This document shows positions 23,701 to 32,404 of a stretch of 64,000 bases of DNA, in pieces (position 1 is the first letter of the stretch; the number at the start of each line of letters is the position of its first letter). The notes beneath the pieces are model-generated. The model searched no databases, had not been told where the DNA came from, and saw only the letters and a list, made by a program, of their open reading frames with translations. Source of the DNA: Apostichopus japonicus (Eukaryota; Echinodermata; Holothuroidea; Aspidochirotida; Stichopodidae). Position numbers and translations under genes: made by a program. The stretch covers positions 20,230,821 through 20,294,820 of the forward strand of contig NC_092578.1 of assembly GCF_037975245.1 (NCBI RefSeq). Direction: 5' to 3'.

Positions 23701-25499
23701 TGTATCCGTAAATATTGAGATTCTCAAAATTATTATTTTTTCATATTTCATAGCAGGAAAGACTGGCAAGAAAATTTATGGGGATGTTAAGATGGATTAT
23801 AGAAGGGATAACCAAAAAAAAATAATCGCAAGTGGCTTTTTACTAAATGTTTATTCCTAATGCAATGAATCGCCCCGCAGTCACAGCCATAATGTCTGTT
23901 TAATTCAAGTTGAGAGCTGAAATTAATTATAGGAAATCCTGTCTTGGCAACTTTTGACATGCAGGATTTTAAATCAAATTGTGGGTATCGTGCAATCACG
24001 CGGCTAATGCAAACCCCGGATCGTAGTAAAAGAAACAGTCGGAACTATTTTTTTTTTTTATATTTCATTTTGCATTTGTATTATTATACATCAAAACATG
24101 ACATTCAGTTGTTCATAACAACAGGAGTATGAAAATGTATAAATCGGAGGTGTAATGTAAGGTGGCATACTGATCTGCCATTTACACACATTTTGTTTGG
24201 CTAGTTACGCAATTTTTCTTGATTGTTGGGTTTGGAGTTTCAGGTACCTGTTACCCGACCCGCTAACAATAATGGGTACCCGGTTCCAATTTTTTGCTAC
24301 CAGACTCAGGCCTACTTGTGAGTAAGTTGTTTGAAATATTACTGTACATTGGTTATGTGGAAGGTATTTCTGGAGCATGTGTTCAGTTATTAGCAATGGT
24401 TTGGTTACAACAAATTGAAATTGTTGTGACAATATCTGTTCCAGAGTTGTTTTCTTTTGACCTTTCAATCAAGTAAGCAAATGCTCTATTCTTTTATGTA
24501 TTTTGCTGTCACAAGAAACCTGAAAGCACCACAGACTAAAGTTGCCCTCTGAGGAAGTTTAATATTATATATATTTATGGTATTAGATTGTATGTTTTAT
24601 ATTATATATATTTATGGTATTAGATTGTATGTTTTATATTATATATATTTATGGTATTAGATTGTATGTTTTTGTTTTACTGCAGAAAGTTAAATGAGAT
24701 GGAAAAGCCAAATGATTTGAGAAAAAGGAAGAAGAATAAGATACGACAGCATCCATCGTCAGATGATAACAGTGATGATTTTCGTGGCAAGGAGCCAGAA
24801 AGAAAAAAGAAGAAGTCAAAGAGACAACCTTCATCTAGTGATGATTCAGACAGCTCCGAAGATGAAAGGAGACAAAGGAAAGAAAATCTAAAGAGGAAAA
24901 TGAAAAAGATGCAGAACAGCAAAAAGATGCAAAAATATTCCACATCTGCTGATGAGGGGTCATCATCTGAAGTAGCAGAAAATGGGAGAGTTGGATCAGG
25001 AGAGAGAAGGAGGGGTGATAGAAGAACCAATACAAGAAGAGACAGTGAAGATAGTGTATTGTCAAAGGGAGCCAGACCCAAGAGTGGTACTTACAGGATG
25101 AAATATGAAGAAAGGGGGAATGAGCATAGAGAGAGAAAGAGAAGAGAGAGAAGCAGAGGCAGGAGACACAGAGACAGTATTAATGAATATTCATCTGATG
25201 AAAGTCAAAGGGAGGAGGAGGATCAAGGGTACAAGAAAGGTAGGAGGGTTGCTGAAAAGAAGCAAAGAGATGGAAGTAGGGAGAGTCATTCTGAAGAGAA
25301 TGATAAGTATAGGAGGAATGGAGAGGAGCAGAGTTATGCCTCTAAGAGGGGTAGGAGACAGGGGTATGTTTCACCTCAAGACGAAAGAAGGGATAGGCAG
25401 AGCAAGGATTTGAATGGAAGAAAGGACCAAAGGAGAGATGGGTACATTAAGGAGAAAAAGAGAGACAGGAGCAGGGAGAGAGGAGAAAGACACAGATAG
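11685..25499 (+). CDS. CIR1: CIR1, RBPJ/CBF1-interacting corepressor, complete
   Basis: Six coding exons: 11685-11756, 14617-14711, 18770-19016, 22330-22476, 22804-22889 and 24686-25499; 1461 nt, 486 aa plus TAG, all junctions in phase. The N-terminus [20 protein letters not shown], the block [18 protein letters not shown], the zinc knuckle [16 protein letters not shown] (Cys124, Cys127, His132, Cys139) and [17 protein letters not shown] match human CIR1 (450 aa) in order. The C-terminal 270 aa are Lys/Arg/Ser/Glu-rich with RS- and RE-like runs. In vertebrates CIR1 bridges RBPJ to SAP30/HDAC corepressors in the nucleus and is reported to bind PAP-1 and affect splicing. The introns are loaded with tandem arrays. 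Intron 3 starts with a minisatellite built from the end of exon 3. No canonical poly(A) signal was noted in the first 400 nt after the stop. Confidence 0.95.
12251..12327 (+). repeat. CCAACGGG repeat, outlying copies
   Basis: Two copies of GTGACATCCAACGGG about 33 bp apart, related to the better array at 12612-12805 on the other side of the MITE. Confidence 0.5.
12328..12599. mobile_element. 272-bp hairpin MITE with CCCTAA-rich interior
   Basis: Inverted ends of about 30 bp: GTGGCTATTCTTACGACGAG on the left and, in complement, GTGGCTATTGTTACGACTAG on the right. The right arm contains the palindrome TTACGACTAGTCGTAA. The interior at 12430-12490 is CCCTAACCCTAA-like, resembling the metazoan telomere repeat. 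Near-identical flanks GTTTTAAGTAA and GTTTAAGTAA lie just outside. It sits in CIR1 intron 1. Superfamily unknown. Confidence 0.8.
12612..12805 (+). repeat. ~56-bp tandem repeat with CCAACGGGCTACGAAGTC motif
   Basis: Two good units and one diverged unit, separated by another CCCTAACCCTAAATTT stretch at about 12728-12770. Intron 1 of CIR1. Confidence 0.7.
13105..13201. repeat. Foldback repeat
   Basis: AGTGTGACTGGCACTAG near 13107 and TGCCACTCACAGTCACACT near 13182 are inverted copies, with GGAATT/AATTCC also pairing inside. This gives a hairpin of about 95 bp, probably a small MITE. Confidence 0.65.
13268..13406. other. Pair of hammerhead-ribozyme-like motifs (retroelement remnant)
   Basis: Plus strand 13268-13294: CTGATGA, then a GGTCCC/GGGACC stem and AAAC. 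Minus strand 13367-13406: a CTATGAAGAA core side, a GATCCT/AGGATC stem, GAAAC and GACAGGCC. Both resemble minimal type I hammerheads carried by Penelope-like elements and retrozymes. Both cores are imperfect, so activity is doubtful. Located in CIR1 intron 1. Confidence 0.45.
14617..14711 (+). CDS. CIR1: CIR1 coding exon 2
   Basis: 95 nt, encoding [20 protein letters not shown] then [11 protein letters not shown] and two bases of Arg. Acceptor TTACTTTTATCAG; donor GTATTTG. The block aligns with human VWMAEQK...ESYDNR. Confidence 0.94.
14900..17160. repeat. Minisatellite, 151-bp unit, 15 copies, in CIR1 intron 2
   Basis: Each unit starts CTGCAGGAGTAAAGCTTGTA (or CTGCAACAG...) and ends near GAATCATGCTGACCGTCCAA. 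The period is exactly 151 bp and copies differ at only a few sites. A rarer variant (TTCCTATTGG with CCTAGTCTG) occurs twice, 302 bp apart, pointing to two-unit duplication. The first unit's left side continues into a dispersed repeat also seen at 55440-56430. A 64-codon minus-strand frame recurs in each unit, but the period is not a multiple of three, so this is not a repeat protein. Confidence 0.97.
17757..18092 (+). repeat. 53-bp tandem repeat, about 6 copies
   Basis: Unit GTCTGAAATGCTCTTGAACG, then TTTCTGAGGGGCTCAATATT and CCATACACATTAG; spacing 53 bp between the first copies. Intron 2 of CIR1. Confidence 0.95.
18126..18358 (+). repeat. ~40-bp tandem repeat, 6 copies
   Basis: Unit TTTTCTCTATATATTGGAAC, then AGCATTCTGTAGGAAGA, 38 to 46 bp long. 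It is rich in pyrimidines followed by AG words, but it lies more than 400 nt from the exon 3 acceptor. Confidence 0.93.
18770..19016 (+). CDS. CIR1: CIR1 coding exon 3 (first three zinc-knuckle ligands)
   Basis: 247 nt. Acceptor CTCTTTTAATTCTACTAAG; encodes [19 protein letters not shown] through [15 protein letters not shown] and ends GAG before GTAATA. The fourth zinc ligand (Cys139) is the first codon of exon 4. The last 24 nt, GGGCATGTCAACACAGACAG then AGAG, are the first copy of the minisatellite in the next entry. Confidence 0.95.
18993..22060 (+). repeat. 64-bp minisatellite made of the exon 3 end plus 5' splice site, ~48 copies
   Basis: The period is 64 bp; a few units are 63 or 67 bp. 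Each unit is GGGCATGTCAACACAGACAG, AGAG, then GTAATAG or GTAAGAG, then about 33 bp ending in ATTACAAAGTCA. The first unit starts at 18993 inside exon 3, so the exon's last 24 nt and its authentic donor are unit 1. I count about 48 unit starts, the last near 22010. Roughly 18 units carry GTAAGA instead of GTAATA, and one (near 20372) has GTTATA. End units share GTAA variants with unit 1, while the middle is more uniform. Read-through from exon 3 adds 43 codons and stops at 19146-19148. Confidence 0.97.
22330..22476 (+). CDS. CIR1: CIR1 coding exon 4
   Basis: 49 codons, phase 0 on both sides. It starts TGT (last zinc-knuckle Cys) after TTTTCATTTAG and encodes [20 protein letters not shown] then [26 protein letters not shown] donor. 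Aligns with human CPLF...ELIAEMRNSGFALKRNVLGR. Confidence 0.95.
22804..22889 (+). CDS. CIR1: CIR1 coding exon 5
   Basis: 86 nt encoding [20 protein letters not shown] then TKDKKKLLK; donor GTAAGT after CTCAA. Matches the EGEEDPEVEFLKSLTTKQKQ region of human CIR1. Confidence 0.95.
22930..24314. mobile_element. hAT-type element family D in CIR1 intron 5 (8-bp TSD)
   Basis: A 1385-bp element with ends TAGGCCTGAGTCGG and CCAGACTCAGGCCTA, flanked by the perfect duplication CTTGTGAG (22922-22929 and 24315-24322). The sub-terminal regions contain GGTACCCG words. About 23138-23560 consists of four ~120-bp repeats starting TTAGGCTACCATGTGGTC. I see no transposase; the longest frames are short and unlike a DDE or BED domain. 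Non-autonomous. Confidence 0.85.
24559..24671. repeat. 37-bp tandem repeat, 3 copies
   Basis: TATTATATATATTTATGGTA then TTAGATTGTATGTTT, period 37, ending just before the CIR1 exon 6 acceptor. It places TGTTTTT-type pyrimidines close to that splice site. Confidence 0.95.
24686..25499 (+). CDS. CIR1: CIR1 terminal coding exon 6 (basic, RS-like tail)
   Basis: 814 nt. Acceptor TTTTGTTTTACTGCAG; begins [18 protein letters not shown] and ends RGERHR before TAG. It is dominated by Lys, Arg, Ser and Glu, with clusters such as [17 protein letters not shown]. The human tail has the same character. The minus-strand frames across it are shadows of purine-rich codons. Confidence 0.94.
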
Positions 25500-26080
25500 C
25501 TAGTGGAAGAAAGTTAAACAGTACTTCGAATATTATTCTTAGGCTGGACAAAGGCATTTCTTTCAACATGATCTGTGATGAATTGATTATGATGGGAATA
25601 TTTGCCATTAGATTCTGTTAGGTTCAATTGTTGGTCCCAAAGAGTGATAGATAAGGGGTAATGATGGGATGTACGTAGAGTTTCCTCAGAGAGTTAGGAG
25701 CAGCATCAGTGTATCACCATTATGTAAGATAGAAGTAATTCATATCAACAATGAAACGAAAAGGATGTATATTTTATTTAGTCTTATTGATGAAAACATC
25801 AAAGATCTATGTATGATTGGTTGTTATATTTTGATTTAAATGGTCTCAAACTTTTTCAGGGAATGCTTCAACTCATCAATTCAAATAAGTTTGAAAAACC
25901 AATTCAGAGATGTATCAAATTCAATCTCCACTAAGTTTCCAGCATTGGGGACGAAGGCTTAGTACACAATTGAGACCAATCTGCAATTTTGTTTATTGCA
26001 ATAGGCAGGAAAGTAACCCATGCAGTCAAGTTATCATATGTGTTGGTGCGTGTGTATGTGACACACTAGCTTGTAAACAC
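25500..26080 (+). other. CIR1 3' flank, probable 3' UTR
   Basis: AT-rich unique sequence after the CIR1 stop. The mRNA end should lie here, but I found no AATAAA I would commit to. Confidence 0.45.
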
Positions 26081-26830
26081 AGGTCAAAACTTGAAATCCT
26101 TGTACATATGATATCTACAGGTAAGAACTTTTGCAGTGCTCATATTTGGCATGTGGCTTCCACCATAATGAGTACAAGAACCCTATCGTTGGGTGGAGGT
26201 CAAAGGTCACTTGGGGTCAGCAGAGGGCAAAATGTGAAAATCTAAAAAAAAATGTATCTGCAGAACCTCAACATCAAAGGAGCTTATATGTGCATGGTAG
26301 GATAGCCATATGTAGTGTAAATGGTGTAGGTCAATTTGGTGTATGTCAGAGTTCATTAAAAATCACCAAGGGTCAAAATTTGAAATCATTGTAAACACGA
26401 TATCTCCAGGTAAGAAACCTCTGCAGTTCTCTTATTTGGCATATGGCTTCCCTCAAATGAGTACAAGGACCTTATTGTTTTTGGTGGAGGTCAAAGATCT
26501 TTTGGGGTCATCAAAGGTAACACTCTGTAAAGCCTTATAAACAAGAACCTTGTAAACACGATATCCCAAGATGGTAACATCACAGTTCATACTTGGCATG
26601 TGTCTTTCTTATAGTGAGTACAAGAACTATATATTTTGGGTGGAGGTCAAAGGTCATTTGGGGTCAGCAGAGCTCCAAATGTCAAAGTATCAAAAGTACT
26701 TTATCTTGAGAACTTTACCTTCAAAAGAGATATATGCATGGTAAGTTATCTAATTGATAAGTAAATTGCTCCACAATGTGGTTTAGGTGAAAGCTTATTT
26801 AAGCTTTGCAGAAGTCAAACCCTTCAAACT
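26080..26830 (+). repeat. Degenerate tandem repeat with AGGTCAAAGGTCA blocks
   Basis: Three or four diverged units of ~150-250 bp share TGGAGGTCAAAGGTCA, TTGGGGTCAGCAGAG, CACGATATC and TTGGCATGTGGC words. Perfect DR1-type pairs (AGGTCA A AGGTCA) lie at 26197-26209 and 26644-26656; a diverged one is near 26485. The same family appears near 55440-55680. Confidence 0.7.
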
Positions 26831-28590
26831 TTCTAAAGGTCAGGTCTCAATGAAGATGTGAAACTTAAAAAGATTTGAATTCCCCAAATGTAGTAGCACC
26901 TTCTTGCTGTTTTGGGTGGAGGATGGTCGGCTTAGGTACATGCAGTATGAACCTCATCCAGAGTTAGCTAGCAAACTAATAATCTGCTGCATATGTAATG
27001 TATTAAAAGGCAAGAAACCGCTGGAAGGAGTTAACATCTGGTAAAGTAACAGCAACCTTAATAATAGTTGAAATGGTAACAGTGAAACAAGGAAGTATTA
27101 ATCATAGTAACTAGTCGTATATATCGCAGACTACAACAAAATTTGTTCAATGCGCTTTACAGGTGCTGAATGTGCAAAAGCTAATAGAGTTGAGAGAAAA
27201 GAAATGTTTTAAGACAGTGCTTGAATTGGATAATAGAATCTAAAGACCTAATTTCAACAGAGAGGGAGTTCCATAATGTGGTGCAGCATTCAGAAAGCTA
27301 CGGTCACCGAAAGATCTTGTACGTGACATTGCAACCTGAAGTTGAAATTGATAATGCAAACGTATTGGTCTTCATTTAGCTTGCTGATGTAAGAGAACAT
27401 TAAGGTAGGTTGGGTACCAGTGCTAATGGCACGAAAGACTAGAATGAGGATTTTATAGTCAATACGGAGTCTTATTGGTAACTAGTGTAGTTCTTCCAGT
27501 ATAGGAGTGGTGGGGGGGGGGGGGAACCCTGTTTGCCATATATGATTCGAGCAGCCGTGTTTTTTATCCTTTGCAATCTCTATAGTTGGGATGTAGCTAC
27601 ACCAAATAGAAGAGAATTGCCATAACCAAGTAAGAGGCATTTAATGTAAATGTAGGATTTGAGTCAAAGTTTGAGAATAGCTGTTCAATACTCTCCATTG
27701 TATGGCTCAAGAGCGAATTTTAGCATGCTAAAGCGTCAGTTTTACAGATTTTACAGATACGTTATTCACTCTACTTACATTAGATTGAGTTGTGACCATA
27801 ATTTGGGTGCCATACATTGGAAGATTAAAGGGTATAGGTTAAGACACAGTCTGTATTGAAGAGTTCTCCCTGCTGAATGCCTTGGGTTCAGGTTTGCCCA
27901 ATACTGTAATTTGTACATCGGTCAGTTTTTGATAGATGTATCATATTTGGTCCATAAAAAGTTGTCTTCTGTGGCTCATGAACAGTCTTCTCTATAGTAA
28001 GTATATTTGTTGTGCATGCTACTTACTTACCATCATCAAGCCTGATCAGATTTTTGCCCTGGACAGTGCGTTACAACCATTTGGCAATTTGTCAGGCTTC
28101 AAGGCCACCAAGTTTATTAGCACTGTCAAAATACAGGAAGCAATATAATGGCTATGACCATGGTCTGAAGTGTCACCCAAGCTTTACCATAAGCATTGTA
28201 GTTGGCAGCTTTTTTTTATCACTTCTCAATGCTTCTCAATACATAAGCTAATGTTTGATCATATGTTGTTTTCATTATTTTTCATTGTACCACCAATGTT
28301 GTTCACGGATGTAATATGTCATGACTGAAAGTAATAGCGATAGTTGTGAAAACTATCGCTAACGGCTTAAAAGCGCTAAAATGTTGAAAGTGTTTTTGAA
28401 AAACTGGCTCCATTATAAGAATAAGACTACGCCTAGATGTGAGTTATAAGTGAAAATGCAACACTAATCAGTGACATTTCTTGAAATGGAACAGTTTTAT
28501 GTAATTCCTATTTTGAAATGCACATAATTACTTTAATGAAACCCAAACCAATAACACAAAAGAGATCAGATGGCAGATGGAATTTTATGA
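26831..28590. other. No gene seen; old dispersed sequence, poly-G at ~27510
   Basis: 27100-27700 has the look of an old dispersed repeat (short broken frames, G-run at 27510-27523), but I could not assign it to a family. The rest appears unique. I find no exon with both splice sites and conserved content. Confidence 0.4.
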
Positions 28591-28596
28591 GTACCC

Positions 28597-28703
28597 AAAT
28601 ATGGTGCCAGCACCAGAATATGGTGCCAGCACCAGAATGTGGTGCCAGCACCAGAATGTGGTGACATCACCAAAGTGTTGAGAGCACCAGAGTGTGGTGA
28701 GAG
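28597..28703. repeat. 19-bp tandem repeat, ~5 copies
   Basis: AATATGGTGCCAGCACCAG and variants; GGTGCCAGCACC is nearly self-complementary. The last units decay to GTGACATCACCAAAGTG. Confidence 0.9.
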
Positions 28704-29217
28704 TTTGTTATGTTTGTATTTGAAATAACGATTGCAAGCAATGATTAGCTGTATATTAACCAGATGGATGTTTTGTATATTTTGGTAATAGTTTACAGTT
28801 TGTAGATTCCACTTCTTTTAATGGTGATGGCAAGTGCACATAATGTTATTGCTGTGCAGTGTTCTTGAATATACTGCCATTGTCTTACAAATTACCTTTT
28901 CCTCTAAACCATGTTAATTGTGCACAATATGCATTTGTCAAGTAAACAAGCAAACTTTATTGTCAAACAGTACTTCAACCAAGCAACCAAGCTTTTTCTA
29001 TCCCATGTGTATCAAAACATTTTAACGTTTGTTCTTTAATTATTACTTTTACTGAGTCTGCTATAACAGACTAAAATCTTCACAAGAGGTGCCAATGAAA
29101 ATGGTTTGCTCTAGTCAAATGAGGGGCTTCAAGTTTCATACATTAAATTGTGCAGTTAGCAAAACAAAGATAAGAAAAGAATAAGTGATATTTTAGACAT
29201 TTAATGTTATTAGTATT

Positions 29218-31212
29218 TTGTAATCATCATGATTACACATTAATACAGCAAGGACCCTCTTCCATCCAAATTTGAAACACATGATAAAATCTTATTAGTT
29301 TGACAAAACCTTAAGGTGTGAGTTTGTAATCCTCATGATTGCACATTAATACAGCAAGGACCCTCTTCCATCCAAATTTGAAACACATGATAAAATCTTA
29401 TTAGTATTGACAAAACTTTAAGATGTGAGATTGTAATCCTCATGATTACACATTAATACAGCAAGGACCCTCTTCCATCCAAATATGAAACACATGATAA
29501 AATCTTATTAGTATTGACAAAACCTTAAGATGTGAGATTGTAATCCTCATGATTACACATTAATTCAGCAAGGACCCTCTTCCATCCAAAAAAGGAAACA
29601 CATGATAAAATCTTATTAGTATTGACAAAACCTTAAGATGTGAGATTGTAATCCTCATGATTACACATTAATACAGCAAGGACCCTCTTCCATCCAAATT
29701 TGAAAAATGATCTTATTAGTATTGACAAAACTTTAAGATGTGAGATTGTAATCCTCATGATTACACATTAATACAGCAAGGACCCTCTTCCATCCAAATT
29801 TGAAACACATGATAAAATCTTATTAGTATTGACAAACCTTAAGATGTGAGATTGTAATCCTCATGATTACACATTAATACAGCAAGGACCCTCTTCCATC
29901 CAAATTTGAAACACATGATAAAATCTTATTAGTATTGACAAAACCTTAAGATGTGAGATTGTAATCCTCATGATTACACATAAATACAGCAAGGACCCTC
30001 TTCCATCCAAATTTGAAACACATGATAAAATCTTATTAGTATTGCCAAAACTTTAAGATGTGAGATTGTAATCCTCATGATTACACATTAATACAGCAAG
30101 GACCCTCTTCCATCCAAATTTGAAACACATGATAAAATCTTATTAGTATCGACAAAACCTTAAGATGTGAGATTGTAATCCTCATGATTACACATAAATA
30201 CAGCAAGGACCCTCTTCCATCCAAATTTGAAACACATGATAAAATCTTATTAGTATTGCCAAAACCTTAAGATGTGAGATTGTAATCCTCATGATTACAC
30301 ATTAATACAGCAAGGACCCTCTTCCATCCAAATTTGAAAAATGATCTTATTAGTATTGACAAAACTTTAAGATGTGAGATTGTAATCCTCATGATTACAC
30401 ATTAATACAGCAAGGACCCTCTTCCATCCAAATTTGAAACACATGATAAAATCTTATTAGTATTGACAAAACTTTAAGATGTGAGATTGTAATCCTCATG
30501 ATTACACATTAATACAGCAAGGACCCTCTTCCATCCAAATTTGAAACACATGATAAAATCTTATTAGTATTGACAAAACCTTAAGATGTGAGATTGTAAT
30601 CCTCATGATTACACATAAATACAGCAAGGACCCTCTTCCATCCAAATTTGAAACACATGATAAAATCTTATTAGTATTGCCAAAACTTTAAGATGTGAGA
30701 TTGTAATCCTCATGATTACACATTAATACAGCAAGGCCCCTCTTCCATCCAAATTTGAAACACATGATAAAATCTTATTAGTATTGACAAAACTTTAAGA
30801 TGTGAGATTGTAATCCTCATGATTACACATTAATACAGCAAGGACCCTCTTCCATCCAAATTTGAAACACATGATAAAATCTTATTAGTACTGACAAAAC
30901 CTTAAGATGTGAGATTGTAATCCTCATGATTACACATAAATACAGCAAGGACCCTCTTCCATCCAAATTTGAAACACATGATAAAATCTTATTAGTATTG
31001 ACAAAACTTTAAGATGTGAGATTGTAATCCTCATGATTACACATTAATACAGCAAGGACCCTCTTCCATCCAAATTTGAAACACATGATAAAATCTTATT
31101 AGTATTGACAAAACTTTAAGATGTGAGATTGTAATCCTCATGATTACACATAAATACAGCAAGGACCCTCTTCCATCCAAATTTGAAACACATAATAAAA
31201 TCTTATTAGTAT
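29218..31212. repeat. Minisatellite, ~107-bp unit, about 19 copies
   Basis: Unit GTAATCCTCATGATTACACA, TTAATACAGCAAGGACCCTC, TTCCATCCAAATTTGAAACA and so on; spacings 106-107 bp, with two copies shortened by about 8 bp at GAAAAATGATC (near 29702 and 30337). Each unit has the inverted pair GTAATC/GATTAC around CTCAT. TTAATACAG and TAAATACAG variants alternate in a pattern suggesting multi-unit duplications. Confidence 0.97.
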
Positions 31213-31262
31213 TGTGATCGGTAGTCAGAAAGGACTGAGTGTCAGTTAAAATTGACACTCAA
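31213..31262. repeat. Hairpin at the right edge of the 107-bp array
   Basis: GAGTGTCA and TGACACTC pair around an 8-nt AT-rich loop (about 31238-31261), directly after the last partial unit. Confidence 0.65.
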
Positions 31263-31534
31263 ACTGACATGAAGTTTGTAAATGACAGTGAAAGCAGTTG
31301 GAATATGTCTTCATGTATTCTAATGTTTTTATTTAAATGAAGCTTATGAGTAATTAAATGTAAGTATGATTGGGGCAAATATGTAATGCAATCTATGTAT
31401 GAGAGGGCAAATATGTAATCTCCCTAGGTGGGCCTGTTCTGCAACGGTACAATACTTCTGGCAATAAACTAGGAGGGGGATACCCTAACTTCTTTTGTCA
31501 GGACAGGTGCAAAAGATAAACTTGTGAACCACCA

Positions 31535-31795
31535 TCAATAGGGGTATGTGACATGCACTAATAAGGGTATGTGACATGTACTATTAGGGGTATGTGACAT
31601 GCACTAATAGGGTTATGTGACATGCACTAATAGGGTTATGTGACATGCACTAATAGGGGTATGTGACATGAACTAATAGGGGTATGTGACATGCACTAAT
31701 AGGGGTATGTGACATGCAGTTATAGGGGTATGTGACATGCACTAATAGGGGTATGTGACATGCAGTTATAGGGGTATGTGACATGCACTAATTCA
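31535..31795. repeat. 23-bp tandem repeat, ~11 copies
   Basis: AGGGGTATGTGACATGCACT then AAT, period 23, with CAGTTAT variants in the later units. Confidence 0.95.
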
Positions 31796-32404
31796 ATATA
31801 AAAGTGTTACACTGGATTAATATTCACAGTAACTCAAATTTGTATGGTTTGAGCTACTGCACCATTGGTGCTCTAGTTTAAAGCACATGTAGCTATTGAC
31901 AAACTGATGCTTATTTTGAAACATGATCAACTCTAAATATAAGTAGCAACCCTTCCTTACAAGATCAATGATAAAGATAATTTTATAGGGTGCATTCCTT
32001 GCAAAACTCTGCTCTGGAAAACATTGGACAAGGACAGCCAGGGACCTGCTGCATATTCAAATTTTAATGTCTAGTTATTATTTTGAACCACCAAAAATAT
32101 TAATTCTGTTTGTGTGCACACTGAATATACTGGCAAGAATACATACGCAGCATGACATAGCTAAGGCTCGGCTGAAACAATAGAAAAAATAATGATCATA
32201 AAACAGACCCTTGGCATGCTTGTCAGATTATGAAAAGATAGATATTGGAAGAATTGCACAGACTGAATAAATAATATAATATTACATAAATTCAAGTGGG
32301 AATGGAAATAATGAAAGGAGATGAAAATATTCATAAAACATAGAGATCCACACAGGCTTGGCAGGTTTCCTAAAATTCAATTGTTTGCCTTCTTTTTCAA
32401 AACT
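31796..32404. other. No feature recognised
   Basis: AT-rich sequence between two tandem arrays; no coding or repeat signal noted. Confidence 0.4.

Noticed and set aside
23534-23860. 108-codon frame as a transposase of hAT family D
   Set aside because: It begins in the 120-bp internal repeat and shows no DDE, BED or dimerisation-like segments.
24677-25081. Minus-strand frame rich in Ser/Leu/Phe opposite CIR1 exon 6
   Set aside because: Shadow of the purine-rich Lys/Arg/Glu codons of CIR1 on the other strand.
27100-27700. Coding remnant of a retroelement
   Set aside because: Suggestive open stretches, but no motif I can name; left as unclassified sequence.
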